This document shows, piece by piece, positions 1 to 5,649 of a stretch of DNA of 5,649 bases (position 1 is its first letter; the number at the start of each line of letters is the position of its first letter). The notes beneath the pieces are model-generated. The model was not told the DNA's origin. It did no database searches and saw only the letters and a program-made list of their open reading frames with translations. The translations under genes were made by a program, and so were the position numbers. Origin of the DNA: Streptosporangiaceae bacterium (GTDB lineage: Bacteria; Actinomycetota; Actinomycetes; Streptosporangiales; Streptosporangiaceae); assembly GCA_030040815.1 (NCBI GenBank), contig JASHSZ010000332.1, forward strand, positions 1 to 5,649. The letters run 5' to 3'.

Positions 1-96
1 GCCGCCCGGCCGGACTCGCGCGCAGCCGCGGATGCGCCGGCCAGGCGCGCGCTCGAGTCCGGCGCCGCCGGCCAGGACGGTCCGACTAAGGCTGAG
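1..96 (+). other. Left-edge stretch, coding-like, in frame with the regulator
   Basis: These bases contain no stop in the frame of the downstream regulator. About 24 of the first 26 codons in that frame end in G or C, giving an Ala/Arg/Pro-rich conceptual peptide. This could be an N-terminal extension of the regulator that starts left of the window, since there is no ATG or GTG in this frame here. Alternatively, another frame ends in TAA at 87-89, which could be the last codons of an upstream gene, followed 7 bases later by the TTG start of the regulator. The sequence does not decide between these. Confidence 0.4.
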
Positions 97-870
97 TTGG
101 GCCGCAACAGTGACTTCGTCCAGTCGCTGGATCGCGGGCTGGCGGTGATCAGGGCATTCGGGCCCGACCGGGAGCGGCTGAGCCTGAGCGAGGTCGCCAG
201 GGCCACGGGCCTGACAAGGGCGGCAACGCGGCGATTCCTGCTGACACTGGTCCAACTCGGATACGTGCGGAATGACGGCCGGGAGTTCTCGCTGCGACCG
301 CGGGTGCTCGAGCTCGGATACGCCTACCTGTCCGGTCTGGCGCTGCCCGAGATCGCGGCGCCGCACCTGGAAGAACTCGTGGCTAAGGTCCGGGAGTCGT
401 CGTCGATCTCGGTGCTCGATGGCGATCACATCGTGTACGTGGCCAGGGTGCCGACCAAGCGGATCATGACCGTGGCCATCTCGGTCGGCACCAGATTTCC
501 GGCGTACGCAACGTCCATGGGCCGCGTGCTGCTCGCGGCGATGAGCCCGGAGAACTTGGAGCTCTACCTGGCCCGCGCCAACCTGGACGCGCTGACCGAC
601 CGCACGGTGACCGATCGCGAGGCGTTGCGCGCGGTCATCGGCGACGTCGCACGGCAGGGTTACGCGCTCGTCGACCAGGAACTCGAGGAAGGCCTGCGGG
701 CGATCGCCGTTCCCATCCACGGCAAGGGCGGCGCGGTCACCGCGGCCATCAACCTGTCCGCGCACGCCAGCCGCGTCACCATGACCGCCATGCGCACGGA
801 CCTGCTGCCCGCGCTGCACGAGACGGCCCGCAGGATCGAGGCGGATCTGCGCGCGCAGGGCGCGGGCTGA
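97..870 (+). CDS. IclR-family transcriptional regulator, PcaR/PcaU/PobR group
   Basis: This encodes a 257-residue DNA-binding regulator. Residues about 8-70 form the winged helix-turn-helix: the opening SDFVQSLDRGLAVIRAF and the recognition region LSEVARATGLTRAATRRFLL are hallmarks of the subgroup controlling protocatechuate and 4-hydroxybenzoate catabolism. Residues about 80-250 are the IclR effector-binding domain, with VARVPTKRIMTVAISVGTRF and YATSMGRVLLA, both typical of this subgroup. Length fits the family. The start is taken as TTG at 97, with AAGG at 88-91 five bases upstream and the conserved core beginning a few residues in. The frame stays open to the window edge, so an earlier start is possible. 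Members act as dimers that respond to pathway intermediates such as beta-ketoadipate or 4-hydroxybenzoate and can activate or repress. pobA lies about 2 kb away on the other strand, so control of pobA or of pca genes outside the window is likely but inferred. The true target and effector cannot be told from sequence. Confidence 0.93.
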   Translation: MGRNSDFVQSLDRGLAVIRAFGPDRERLSLSEVARATGLTRAATRRFLLTLVQLGYVRNDGREFSLRPRVLELGYAYLSGLALPEIAAPHLEELVAKVRESSSISVLDGDHIVYVARVPTKRIMTVAISVGTRFPAYATSMGRVLLAAMSPENLELYLARANLDALTDRTVTDREALRAVIGDVARQGYALVDQELEEGLRAIAVPIHGKGGAVTAAINLSAHASRVTMTAMRTDLLPALHETARRIEADLRAQGAG

Positions 871-1002
871 TGCTGCTGGCCCGACACGAGCCTTCGATCC
901 CAACGCGGACTCGTCTGCAGCAGCGTCCGGGCCGAGCCGCTGCGAGGCCCTGCTGGCCAGGAAGGGCGGGTGGCTGGCTCCATCGGCGCGGCGGTACCGC
1001 TG
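871..1002. other. Convergent intergenic region, weak hairpin only
   Basis: The regulator and the protease gene end towards each other here. A 6-bp stem GCAGCG/CGCTGC with a 12-base loop lies at 920-943, and a 10-bp palindrome GCGGTACCGC lies at 991-1000 just past the protease stop. Neither has a T-tract on either strand, so I do not call an intrinsic terminator. Rho-dependent termination would leave no visible mark. No gene is seen here. Confidence 0.4.
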
Positions 1003-2538
1003 TTACGCCGGTGGCCCGCTGCCGAGGGTCAGCGTGACCGACTGCTGCTGGCCCGCGCTGTCGGTGAACTGGACGGTGACAGTCTGTCCCGGCGACAGGT
1101 CGTTCACCAGCACCTCCTGAAGCGTCGACTGCGAGGTGACGCTGTAGCCGCCAATGCCGGTGATGACATCGCCCTGGGCGAGACCTGCGCTGGCGGCCGC
1201 GCTGTTCGCGACGACGCTGCCAATCGGTACGCCACTAACCGGGTTGGAGCCGTATCCGTAGCCGTACCCGCCGAGACCGCCGTTGCCTGCCTGACCGACC
1301 TGGATGCCGAGGAACGCGGTGGGTCCTACGTGCACGGAACCGGACGAGTCGCCGGCCACGATCTGGCTGGCGATGGACGTCGCGGTGGCGATCGGGATGG
1401 CGTACCCGGTGCCTTGCGCCTGGCCGGCGAACTGGAAGGACTGCGAGCCTGCGGTGTCCATGCCGATCACTAGACCGGAGTCGTTGACCAGCGAGCCGCC
1501 AGAGTCGCCGGCCTGAATGTCGGCATTGGTTTCGATCATGCCGGTTAGCTGCTCGTCCGTGCCGGTCAGGTCGTCACTGGCCGTGATGGACTGGTCGGTC
1601 GCGGTAACGGTGCCGCCGGCGTAACTCGGCGTCCCGCCGGTGCCACCGGCGTTACCGATCCCCACAACCTGTTCGCCAACCGACGCCGCCGCGCTCGCCG
1701 TCGTGACCGTTTGCAGGCCGGAGGCGCCGGTTAGCTGGATCACCGCGACGTCGCTGCTCACGCTGTACCCGACAACCGTCGCCGAGTAGGTCTTGCCGTT
1801 ACCGACGTCGGTGACGCTGATCGAGGTGGCGCCCTCGATGACGTGGTTGTTGGTCAGTACCTCTCCGTCGGCTGTCAGCACCATGCCGGTGCCGGCTGCC
1901 TGCGCCTGGCCGTAGTCGACGATGGTGTTGATATCCACTAGGCCGGGGTCGACGCGGGAGGCGATTGCCGCGGCGTCCGACGGCCCGGCCCCCGATCCCG
2001 TGGGCGGAGTACTGCCAGAGCCGCCGGAATGCGGGAATCCGCCGCCGAGGCGGCCACCGGAGCCAGGAGTGTAGCCCCCGCCAGCGGGCGGGTTGCCTGC
2101 GGAATTCGCGGTTGTGGAACCGTGCGACGCCGTGAGCGCGTAGCCGACGAATCCGCCTGCCACGGCGGCGACCAGCAGCCCGCCCAGTCCGGCGGCAACC
2201 GCGAGCGTGCGGCCTGGTCGGCGCTTCGAGTACGGGGTGTATCCGGGCTGGCCGTAGCCGGCTGCCGGGTCTCTCCAGGGCTGGCCGTAACCGGCCTCCG
2301 GGTCTCTCCAGGGCTGGCCATAGCCGGCCTCTGGGTCTCTCCAGGGCTGGCCGGGGTCACCGGCCGCCGCTTCCTGGTAGGACCACGGGTAGTAGCCGGG
2401 CGCCTGGGGCGGGGGCGGCGGGCTCAGCTGCGGTTCTTGTCCACCGCCCGCGGCCACATCCGGGATTTTCTGAGGCTGCGTAGCGCTGTCGTCGTCGTCC
2501 CGCCACCACGGCCACGGCTGCTCGCCGTTCTCTGTCAC
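1003..2538 (-). CDS. Membrane-anchored HtrA/DegP-like serine protease with PDZ domain
   Basis: This is a 511-residue S1C-type serine endoprotease expected to act outside the membrane in envelope protein quality control. Residues 1-110 are a Pro/Gly/Gln/Tyr-rich cytoplasmic tail with three 11-residue repeats (63-95). KRRPGR then precedes one hydrophobic helix at about 111-137, which indicates an N-in topology. After a Gly/Ser/Pro-rich linker comes the trypsin-like domain with a complete triad: His232 in TNNHVI, Asp263 in SSDVAVI and Ser346 in AGDSGGS. A PDZ domain occupies about 405-505 and carries a Gly/Tyr-rich loop. The order of parts resembles mycobacterial PepD. The start is uncertain. 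GTG at 2538 gives MTENGEQPWPWW, which reads like a normal N-terminus, but it has no clear Shine-Dalgarno site. A TTG at 2613 would add 25 residues and also lacks one. The stop is TAA. The substrates are unknown. Nothing ties the protease to the aromatic genes beside it. Confidence 0.93.
   Translation of the reverse strand: MTENGEQPWPWWRDDDDSATQPQKIPDVAAGGGQEPQLSPPPPPQAPGYYPWSYQEAAAGDPGQPWRDPEAGYGQPWRDPEAGYGQPWRDPAAGYGQPGYTPYSKRRPGRTLAVAAGLGGLLVAAVAGGFVGYALTASHGSTTANSAGNPPAGGGYTPGSGGRLGGGFPHSGGSGSTPPTGSGAGPSDAAAIASRVDPGLVDINTIVDYGQAQAAGTGMVLTADGEVLTNNHVIEGATSISVTDVGNGKTYSATVVGYSVSSDVAVIQLTGASGLQTVTTASAAASVGEQVVGIGNAGGTGGTPSYAGGTVTATDQSITASDDLTGTDEQLTGMIETNADIQAGDSGGSLVNDSGLVIGMDTAGSQSFQFAGQAQGTGYAIPIATATSIASQIVAGDSSGSVHVGPTAFLGIQVGQAGNGGLGGYGYGYGSNPVSGVPIGSVVANSAAASAGLAQGDVITGIGGYSVTSQSTLQEVLVNDLSPGQTVTVQFTDSAGQQQSVTLTLGSGPPA
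2248..2346 (-). repeat. Three tandem 33-bp repeats inside the protease gene
   Basis: Three adjacent 33-bp units (2248-2280, 2281-2313, 2314-2346) differ at only a few bases, and a partial fourth begins at 2347. They encode GQPWRDPEAGY, twice exactly and once with Ala for Glu, in the cytoplasmic tail of the protease. Units that are multiples of three keep the frame. The close match at silent positions suggests recent duplication by slippage. Confidence 0.95.
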
Positions 2539-2641
2539 GGCTCTAAGGGTGCGACGCGGAATTGAGTCGCCGATGCCATCAACCTGTTTGTTTGCTGAAC
2601 GTTGCCGCGCCAATGACGTCAGGGAGCCGGAGTCAGATCAG

Positions 2642-2683
2642 CCGGGCCGCGATCTGCTGCGTGTCGCCTGGATCGTGGGCCGG
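2642..2683. repeat. Imperfect inverted repeat upstream of the protease gene
   Basis: Bases 2642-2654 pair with 2671-2683 as a 13-bp arm around a 16-base loop, with one G-G mismatch and one G-T wobble. It lies between the 3' side of pobA and the 5' side of the protease gene. It has no T-tract, so it is a weak terminator candidate for the pobA transcript. It could instead be a regulator site for the protease, or chance in GC-rich DNA. Confidence 0.3.
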
Positions 2684-2730
2684 GCTAGGTCACGGGGGCC
2701 TTGCCGGTCGCTGCAGCTGGACGGGATCCG

Positions 2731-2868
2731 CTAGCCGACGTACAGGGTGAACTCGAGGTGGTGGTAGCGGCCCGGCCGTCCCCTGACGTGGTCGATCAGG
2801 ATCGCGTCGGTATGCGACCGCGAGCGGGCGCTAGCGCGTGCCGGGCACTCGCTGCTCCGCCCCGGTAG
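2731..2868 (-). pseudogene. Orphan coding-like fragment, C-terminal remnant without a start
   Basis: Directly after the pobA TGA, and in the same frame, 45 codons run open to a TAG at 2731-2733. The last 26 codons (2734-2811) have G or C at 25 third positions, while second positions vary as in real coding DNA. They end in RPGRYHHLEFTLYVG, which looks like a genuine beta-strand C-terminus. No ATG, GTG or TTG occurs in this frame here. This suggests the tail of a gene whose 5' part was lost, or of a domain once joined to the pobA frame. I do not recognise the family. The first 19 codons look less coding-like and may simply be spacer. Confidence 0.45.
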
Positions 2869-4047
2869 TCAGCGCACGGGGAAGCCGGTGTAGTTCTCGG
2901 CCAGCGAGGCCGCCGCGGCCCGGGAGCTGACGACGTAGCGCAGTTGCGATAGCTGCAGCTGGGCCTCCATTTCGTCGGCCCCCGGCGCGCGGTGCAGCAT
3001 CGTGGTCATCCACCACGAAAAGTGCGTCGACCGCCAGACCCGCTGCAGGCATGTCGCCGAGTACGCGGCCGCGGGCTGGTTGTCGCCGTGCAGCAGCGCG
3101 TCGAGCGCCGGGGCGAGCACTGCGACATCGGCGAGTGCAAGATTGAGGCCCTTGGCGCCGGTAGGGGGCACGATGTGCGCGGCGTCCCCGGCCAGGAACA
3201 GCCGGCCGTAGCGCATCGGGGCGGCGACGAAGCTGCGCATCGGCGTGATGCTCTTGTCCAGGACCGGGCCCCGTCTGAGCGTCCAGCCGGGAAGCTCGAA
3301 CCGGCGGGCCAGCTCCGCCCAGATCCGGTGGTCCGGCCATGCCGCGATGTCCTCGTCGGGACTGACCTGCAGGTATAGCCGACTGGTCGACAGCGTGCGC
3401 AGGCTGTGCAGGGCGAAGCCCTCCGAGTGGTGAGCGTAAATGAGCTCATCGGTCGACGGCGCCACGTCAGCGAGGATGCCGAGCCACGCATACGGGTAGT
3501 CGCGTTCCCATGTGGTCAGGACGCCAGGCGGGATCGACGGCCTGCAGATGCCGTGAAAGCCGTCGCAGCCCGCGATTGCGTCGCAGACGACCTCGTGCCG
3601 GATGCCCGCGGAGTCGGTGTAGCGCAGCAGCGGCCGCGGGGTATCGACGCGGGCCACCTCGGTGTTGGTCACGCTGAATTCGAGCGTGCCGCCATCGGCG
3701 AGCCGGCGGGCGATGAGGTCCTTGACCACTTCGGTCTGGGCGTAGACCGTGACCGTCCGGCCGCCGGTCAGGTCGCGGAAGTCGACGTGCCGGCGCTGGC
3801 CGTCGAACTGCAGGTAGATGCCGCCGTGTACCAGGCCCTGCTGGTCCAGCCGGTCAGCCAGGTCCGCGCTGCGCAGCAGCGCGACGCTGCCGTCTTCCAG
3901 CACGCCGGCCCGCTGCCGGGCCTCGCAGTACGCCCGGCTGCGGATCTCGATCAGCACCGAGTCGATGCCGCGAAGCGCGAGCAGGTGTGACAGCAGCAGG
4001 CCGGCCGGCCCGCCACCGACGATGCCTACCTGGGTGCGAGTGCGCAT
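2869..4047 (-). CDS. pobA: 4-hydroxybenzoate 3-monooxygenase
   Basis: This is a 392-residue cytosolic FAD monooxygenase that converts 4-hydroxybenzoate, O2 and NAD(P)H into protocatechuate, the entry to the beta-ketoadipate pathway. Length and sequence run close to the Pseudomonas enzyme (394 residues). The FAD-binding GGGPAG is at 11-16, the DG motif CDGFHG at 161-166, and the second FAD motif GDAAHIVPPTGAKGLNL at 287-303. Counterparts of substrate and proton-relay residues are present: Arg46 (Arg44), His74 (His72), Tyr204 (Tyr201), Ser215 (Ser212), Arg217 (Arg214), Arg223 (Arg220), Pro295 (Pro293), Asn302 (Asn300) and Tyr386 (Tyr385). The 34-40 segment, which meets the NADPH phosphate in Pseudomonas, differs. 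ATG at 4047 fits the family. GAAGGA lies unusually close before it, and in-frame GTG 4089 or TTG 4095 would add 14 or 16 residues with no better site. The gene appears to be transcribed alone from its own promoter. Confidence 0.97.
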   Translation of the reverse strand: MRTRTQVGIVGGGPAGLLLSHLLALRGIDSVLIEIRSRAYCEARQRAGVLEDGSVALLRSADLADRLDQQGLVHGGIYLQFDGQRRHVDFRDLTGGRTVTVYAQTEVVKDLIARRLADGGTLEFSVTNTEVARVDTPRPLLRYTDSAGIRHEVVCDAIAGCDGFHGICRPSIPPGVLTTWERDYPYAWLGILADVAPSTDELIYAHHSEGFALHSLRTLSTSRLYLQVSPDEDIAAWPDHRIWAELARRFELPGWTLRRGPVLDKSITPMRSFVAAPMRYGRLFLAGDAAHIVPPTGAKGLNLALADVAVLAPALDALLHGDNQPAAAYSATCLQRVWRSTHFSWWMTTMLHRAPGADEMEAQLQLSQLRYVVSSRAAAASLAENYTGFPVR

Positions 4048-4097
4048 GTCCTTCGGCCCGGGCCGGTGGCCGCGCAGTGTGCGCGTCACGAACAATA

Positions 4098-4112
4098 GTT
4101 ACGTGGTCGAAC
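4098..4112. promoter_or_regulatory. Possible operator over the pobA transcription start
   Basis: A loose dyad GTT-N9-AAC spans these bases, and read on the pobA strand it begins GTTCGACCACG. It lies just downstream of the proposed -10 hexamer, about where transcription would start, so a protein bound here could block pobA. Only the outer three bases of each arm match, so this is a weak inference. Confidence 0.2.
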
Positions 4113-4118
4113 GGGGCA

Positions 4119-4148
4119 AATCTAGGAGCGCCGCAAGCCGGGTGTCAA
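4119..4148 (-). promoter_or_regulatory. Predicted pobA promoter, primary sigma-factor type
   Basis: On the minus strand a perfect -35 hexamer TTGACA (4148-4143) is followed by an 18-bp spacer and TAGATT (4124-4119), which fits the TAnnnT -10 pattern. The start of transcription would be near 4112, giving a leader of about 65 bases before the pobA ATG. The position, orientation and full -35 match make this the most convincing promoter in the window. Confidence 0.7.
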
Positions 4149-4153
4149 CGTGA

Positions 4154-4190
4154 CCGCCTCGCTCCCGCGGCATCGGCGGGAGCGAGGCGG
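4154..4190. repeat. Perfect 15-bp inverted repeat upstream of the pobA promoter
   Basis: Arms at 4154-4168 and 4176-4190 pair without a mismatch around a 7-base loop. The repeat ends 5 bp before the pobA -35 hexamer. No T-tract follows on either strand. It may be a second, insulating terminator behind the small membrane gene, a binding site for a regulator, or both. Confidence 0.75.
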
Positions 4191-4233
4191 CGCGGGAACG
4201 CGGCCGGGCGTCGGCAGGCGCGGCCCCCAGAAA

Positions 4234-4273
4234 CAGACCAGGGGCGGCGGTCCGTGCCGCCACCCCTGGTCTG
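4234..4273 (-). terminator. Intrinsic terminator of the small membrane-protein gene
   Basis: CAGACCAGGGG and GGCGG pair with their complements across a TCCGTG loop: 16 pairs with a single C-A mismatch. Read on the minus strand, it starts 18 bases after the stop of the small gene and is followed by TTTCT. Stem strength, position and the short T-run fit a factor-independent terminator for transcription heading towards pobA. Confidence 0.8.
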
Positions 4274-4291
4274 GCTGTCTGAGCTGGGTTC

Positions 4292-4528
4292 TTACTTCTT
4301 GCGGCTGAACCAGGCCGCGCCACCGAGCACGAGGCCGACGACGACTGCAGCGGTGCCCCGGTAGACGTGACCGCCGCCGGTGCCCTTGACGTGACTGCCC
4401 GAGTTCAGGAACGACGGCGCCGCGCCCGCGAACCAGAGGATGCCGAGGATGATGGCGATGACTGCGACGATCGCCAGGATGATCGTCAGCGACCGCCTGG
4501 AGTCGCCGGACACGCTTTCAGAACTCAC
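4292..4528 (-). CDS. Small two-helix membrane protein of unknown function
   Basis: This encodes 78 residues. A short polar N-terminus with SRR is followed by a hydrophobic helix at about 13-35, a Gly/His-rich loop (SHVKGTGGGHVYRG) and a second helix at about 58-75 ending in WFSRKK. Positive charges before the first helix and after the second suggest both ends are cytoplasmic. The start is GTG at 4528, fixed by a full AAGGAGG five bases upstream. Small proteins of this build, with SRRSLTIIL-like starts and RKK ends, are familiar as hypothetical membrane proteins in Streptomyces and relatives, but I know of no assigned role. It has a strong terminator just downstream and 245 bases of non-coding DNA before the VWA gene, so it is probably a single-gene unit. 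No promoter upstream is clear enough to call. Confidence 0.85.
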   Translation of the reverse strand: MSSESVSGDSRRSLTIILAIVAVIAIILGILWFAGAAPSFLNSGSHVKGTGGGHVYRGTAAVVVGLVLGGAAWFSRKK

Positions 4529-4533
4529 TTATT

Positions 4534-4540
4534 CCTCCTT
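4534..4540 (-). promoter_or_regulatory. Strong ribosome binding site that sets the GTG start
   Basis: AAGGAGG on the minus strand, a complete match to the anti-Shine-Dalgarno core, lies five bases before GTG 4528. It is the best such site in the window and suggests the small membrane protein is made in quantity. Confidence 0.9.
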
Positions 4541-4773
4541 GATGCTGCTGGCCACCCTGGCGAGGTGAGGGAGCGCAGCCAAAACCAGTCGCGACTACGT
4601 GCGGCACGCTACTACCGCCCGCTTGTGCAGAGGGCCGGAATGCGGCCAAACACGGGAAAATCTTCGCTCGGGCTCATACCGTGATGCCCGCCTTGCCACG
4701 CGTATGAGAATAGCCAGCGAATCGACCGAGCTGGACAGTGCGGGACTGCCGCCAGCGGCCCGGCCGCAGGGTG

Positions 4774-5649
4774 CTACCGACTGTGTTGCCTGCGCGTGGA
4801 TAGGAAGTCCTTGACGACGTACTCGCCGAGGCTGTCTGGATTCGCGCGCAGGACGCGCCCCCCGTTGCGCCTGGCCACTTCGTCCACGAAGGCGGTGAGC
4901 CGCTCGTCATCGGCCAGCATGAACACGTTCATCGTCACCCGGCGCCTGGTCATCTTGTCGACCTCGGCGAGGGTGAGCTCCAGCGTCTCCGGCGACGGCG
5001 GCCAGTCGAACCAGAACCTGCCGTCCCGTCGCAGGTGCGCCGTCGGCTCGCCGTCGGTGATAACCATCACCACGGGACTGTGCTCGGGCCGCCGATCCAG
5101 GAAGCGTCCCGCCAGCACGAGGGCGTGGTGCAGGTTGGTGCCCTGTACCATGTCCCAGCTCAGCCCCGCCAGCTCGGTCTCCCGCAGTTCGCGAGCGTAG
5201 TTGGAGAAGCCGATCACCTGGATCGCGTCCTGCGGGTACCTGGAGCGCACCAGGGAGTGGAGCGCGAGCGCGGTCTGCTTGGCGGCGCCCCAGGTGCCGC
5301 GCAGCGCCATCGAGTAGGAGAGGTCCACCAGCAGGCATACCGCGGCAGACGCCCGGCGCTCGGTCTCGGTGACCTCGAAGTCAGCAACGGACAGCCGTAC
5401 CCGGGGTGCAGACTCCCCGTCCGGGCCAGCACGGCGCGTCCGGGCTAGGCGGCGCGCTGCCGGCCCGGACGATGCCGGGCGGGGGGCCGCCTGCCGGAGC
5501 AGCGCGTTTCGCACCGTGGCCGCGGCGTCGATGGCCTGCTCGTCGCCGAACCGCCATGGCCGGGTGCTGCCGGTGTAGTCCCCGGCCTGGCCGGCGTCGT
5601 GCTGGTCATGATCGCCGACGCCACCCTCCGGCAGCTGCGCGAAAACCCG
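4774..5649 (-). CDS. VWA-domain protein, CoxE/MoxR-associated type (5' part missing)
   Basis: The reading frame is open to the right edge, so this is the C-terminal 291 residues of a longer protein. The GTG at 5512-5514 is internal, because the preceding RPWRFGDEQAIDAAATVRNALL belongs to the same family pattern. The von Willebrand A module starts near residue 100 of the visible part. Its metal-ion-dependent adhesion site is complete: DLSYS at 109-113, Thr171 in QGTNLHHAL and Asp199 in ITDGEPTAH. The stretches ALRGTWGAAKQTALALHSL and SWDMVQGTNL are characteristic of a widespread actinobacterial family whose members are usually over 600 residues and often neighbour a MoxR or magnesium-chelatase-like AAA+ ATPase. 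Such pairs are thought to act as metal-dependent chaperones or remodelling machines. The partner, if present, would lie outside this window. The stop is TAG, and no convincing terminator follows. Confidence 0.93.
   Translation of the reverse strand, partial: RVFAQLPEGGVGDHDQHDAGQAGDYTGSTRPWRFGDEQAIDAAATVRNALLRQAAPRPASSGPAARRLARTRRAGPDGESAPRVRLSVADFEVTETERRASAAVCLLVDLSYSMALRGTWGAAKQTALALHSLVRSRYPQDAIQVIGFSNYARELRETELAGLSWDMVQGTNLHHALVLAGRFLDRRPEHSPVVMVITDGEPTAHLRRDGRFWFDWPPSPETLELTLAEVDKMTRRRVTMNVFMLADDERLTAFVDEVARRNGGRVLRANPDSLGEYVVKDFLSTRRQHSR

Noticed and set aside
2248..2346. Tandem repeats as a CRISPR array
   Set aside because: The units are contiguous with no spacers and encode an in-frame peptide repeat.
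2029..2565. Long plus-strand open frame opposite the protease tail
   Set aside because: It mirrors the repetitive Pro/Gly-rich coding region of the protease. Its Arg/Gly/Val-rich product has no domain signs.
3406..3990. Long open frame on the plus strand opposite pobA
   Set aside because: It is antisense to a gene with near-complete family landmarks, its product resembles nothing I know, and long shadow frames are expected at this GC content.
4099..4323. Minus-strand open frame between pobA and the small membrane gene
   Set aside because: It runs through both hairpins and the pobA promoter and overlaps the end of the small gene. Its product is low-complexity with no ribosome binding site.
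4540..4553. TGATGCTGCTGGCC also found at 868-881, a possible repeat or attachment site
   Set aside because: It is only 14 bp, largely a CTG run, with one copy covering a stop codon, and no mobile-element genes are near.
4755..4767. Hairpin GCGGC-CCG-GCCGC after the VWA gene as a terminator
   Set aside because: The stem is only 5 bp and has no T-tract, as expected by chance in this composition.
4774..5514. A complete 246-residue VWA gene starting at GTG 5514
   Set aside because: The frame continues upstream to the window edge with family-typical sequence, so the gene is partial and the GTG is internal.

Overview
The window looks like chromosomal DNA from a high-GC actinomycete. Third codon positions are almost all G or C, GTG and TTG starts are used, and three of the four recognisable proteins are of types common in Actinomycetota: a membrane-anchored HtrA-like protease with a Pro/Gly-rich cytoplasmic tail, a CoxE/MoxR-associated VWA protein, and a small two-helix membrane protein. 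I cannot name a genus.

Layout from left to right. At 97-870 (+) lies an IclR-type regulator of the PcaR/PcaU/PobR group, whose coding frame is open to the left edge. It converges with an HtrA-like serine protease (1003-2538, minus) across about 130 bases. The 330 bases between the protease start and the next gene hold an imperfect dyad and a short coding-like remnant with no start codon (2731-2868, minus). Then comes pobA, 4-hydroxybenzoate 3-monooxygenase (2869-4047, minus), with nearly all catalytic landmarks of the family. Upstream of pobA is a well-formed promoter (TTGACA, 18-bp spacer, TAGATT), preceded by a perfect 15-bp inverted repeat. An intrinsic terminator (4234-4273) belongs to the next gene, a 78-residue membrane protein (4292-4528, minus) with an excellent Shine-Dalgarno site. 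The right end is the C-terminal VWA module of a larger protein (4774 to the edge, minus).

How the genes fit together. The regulator and pobA are a plausible functional pair: PobA turns 4-hydroxybenzoate into protocatechuate, which feeds the beta-ketoadipate pathway, and PcaR/PobR-type proteins control these steps. They are separated by the protease gene and are not co-transcribed, so the link rests on family knowledge. The protease, the small membrane protein and the VWA protein have no evident role in aromatic catabolism. The hairpins between the small gene and pobA suggest separate transcription units. I see no mobile element, CRISPR array, RNA gene or clearly new multi-gene system. The points most worth checking are the orphan coding fragment behind pobA, the pobA control region, and the altered NADPH-recognition segment of PobA.
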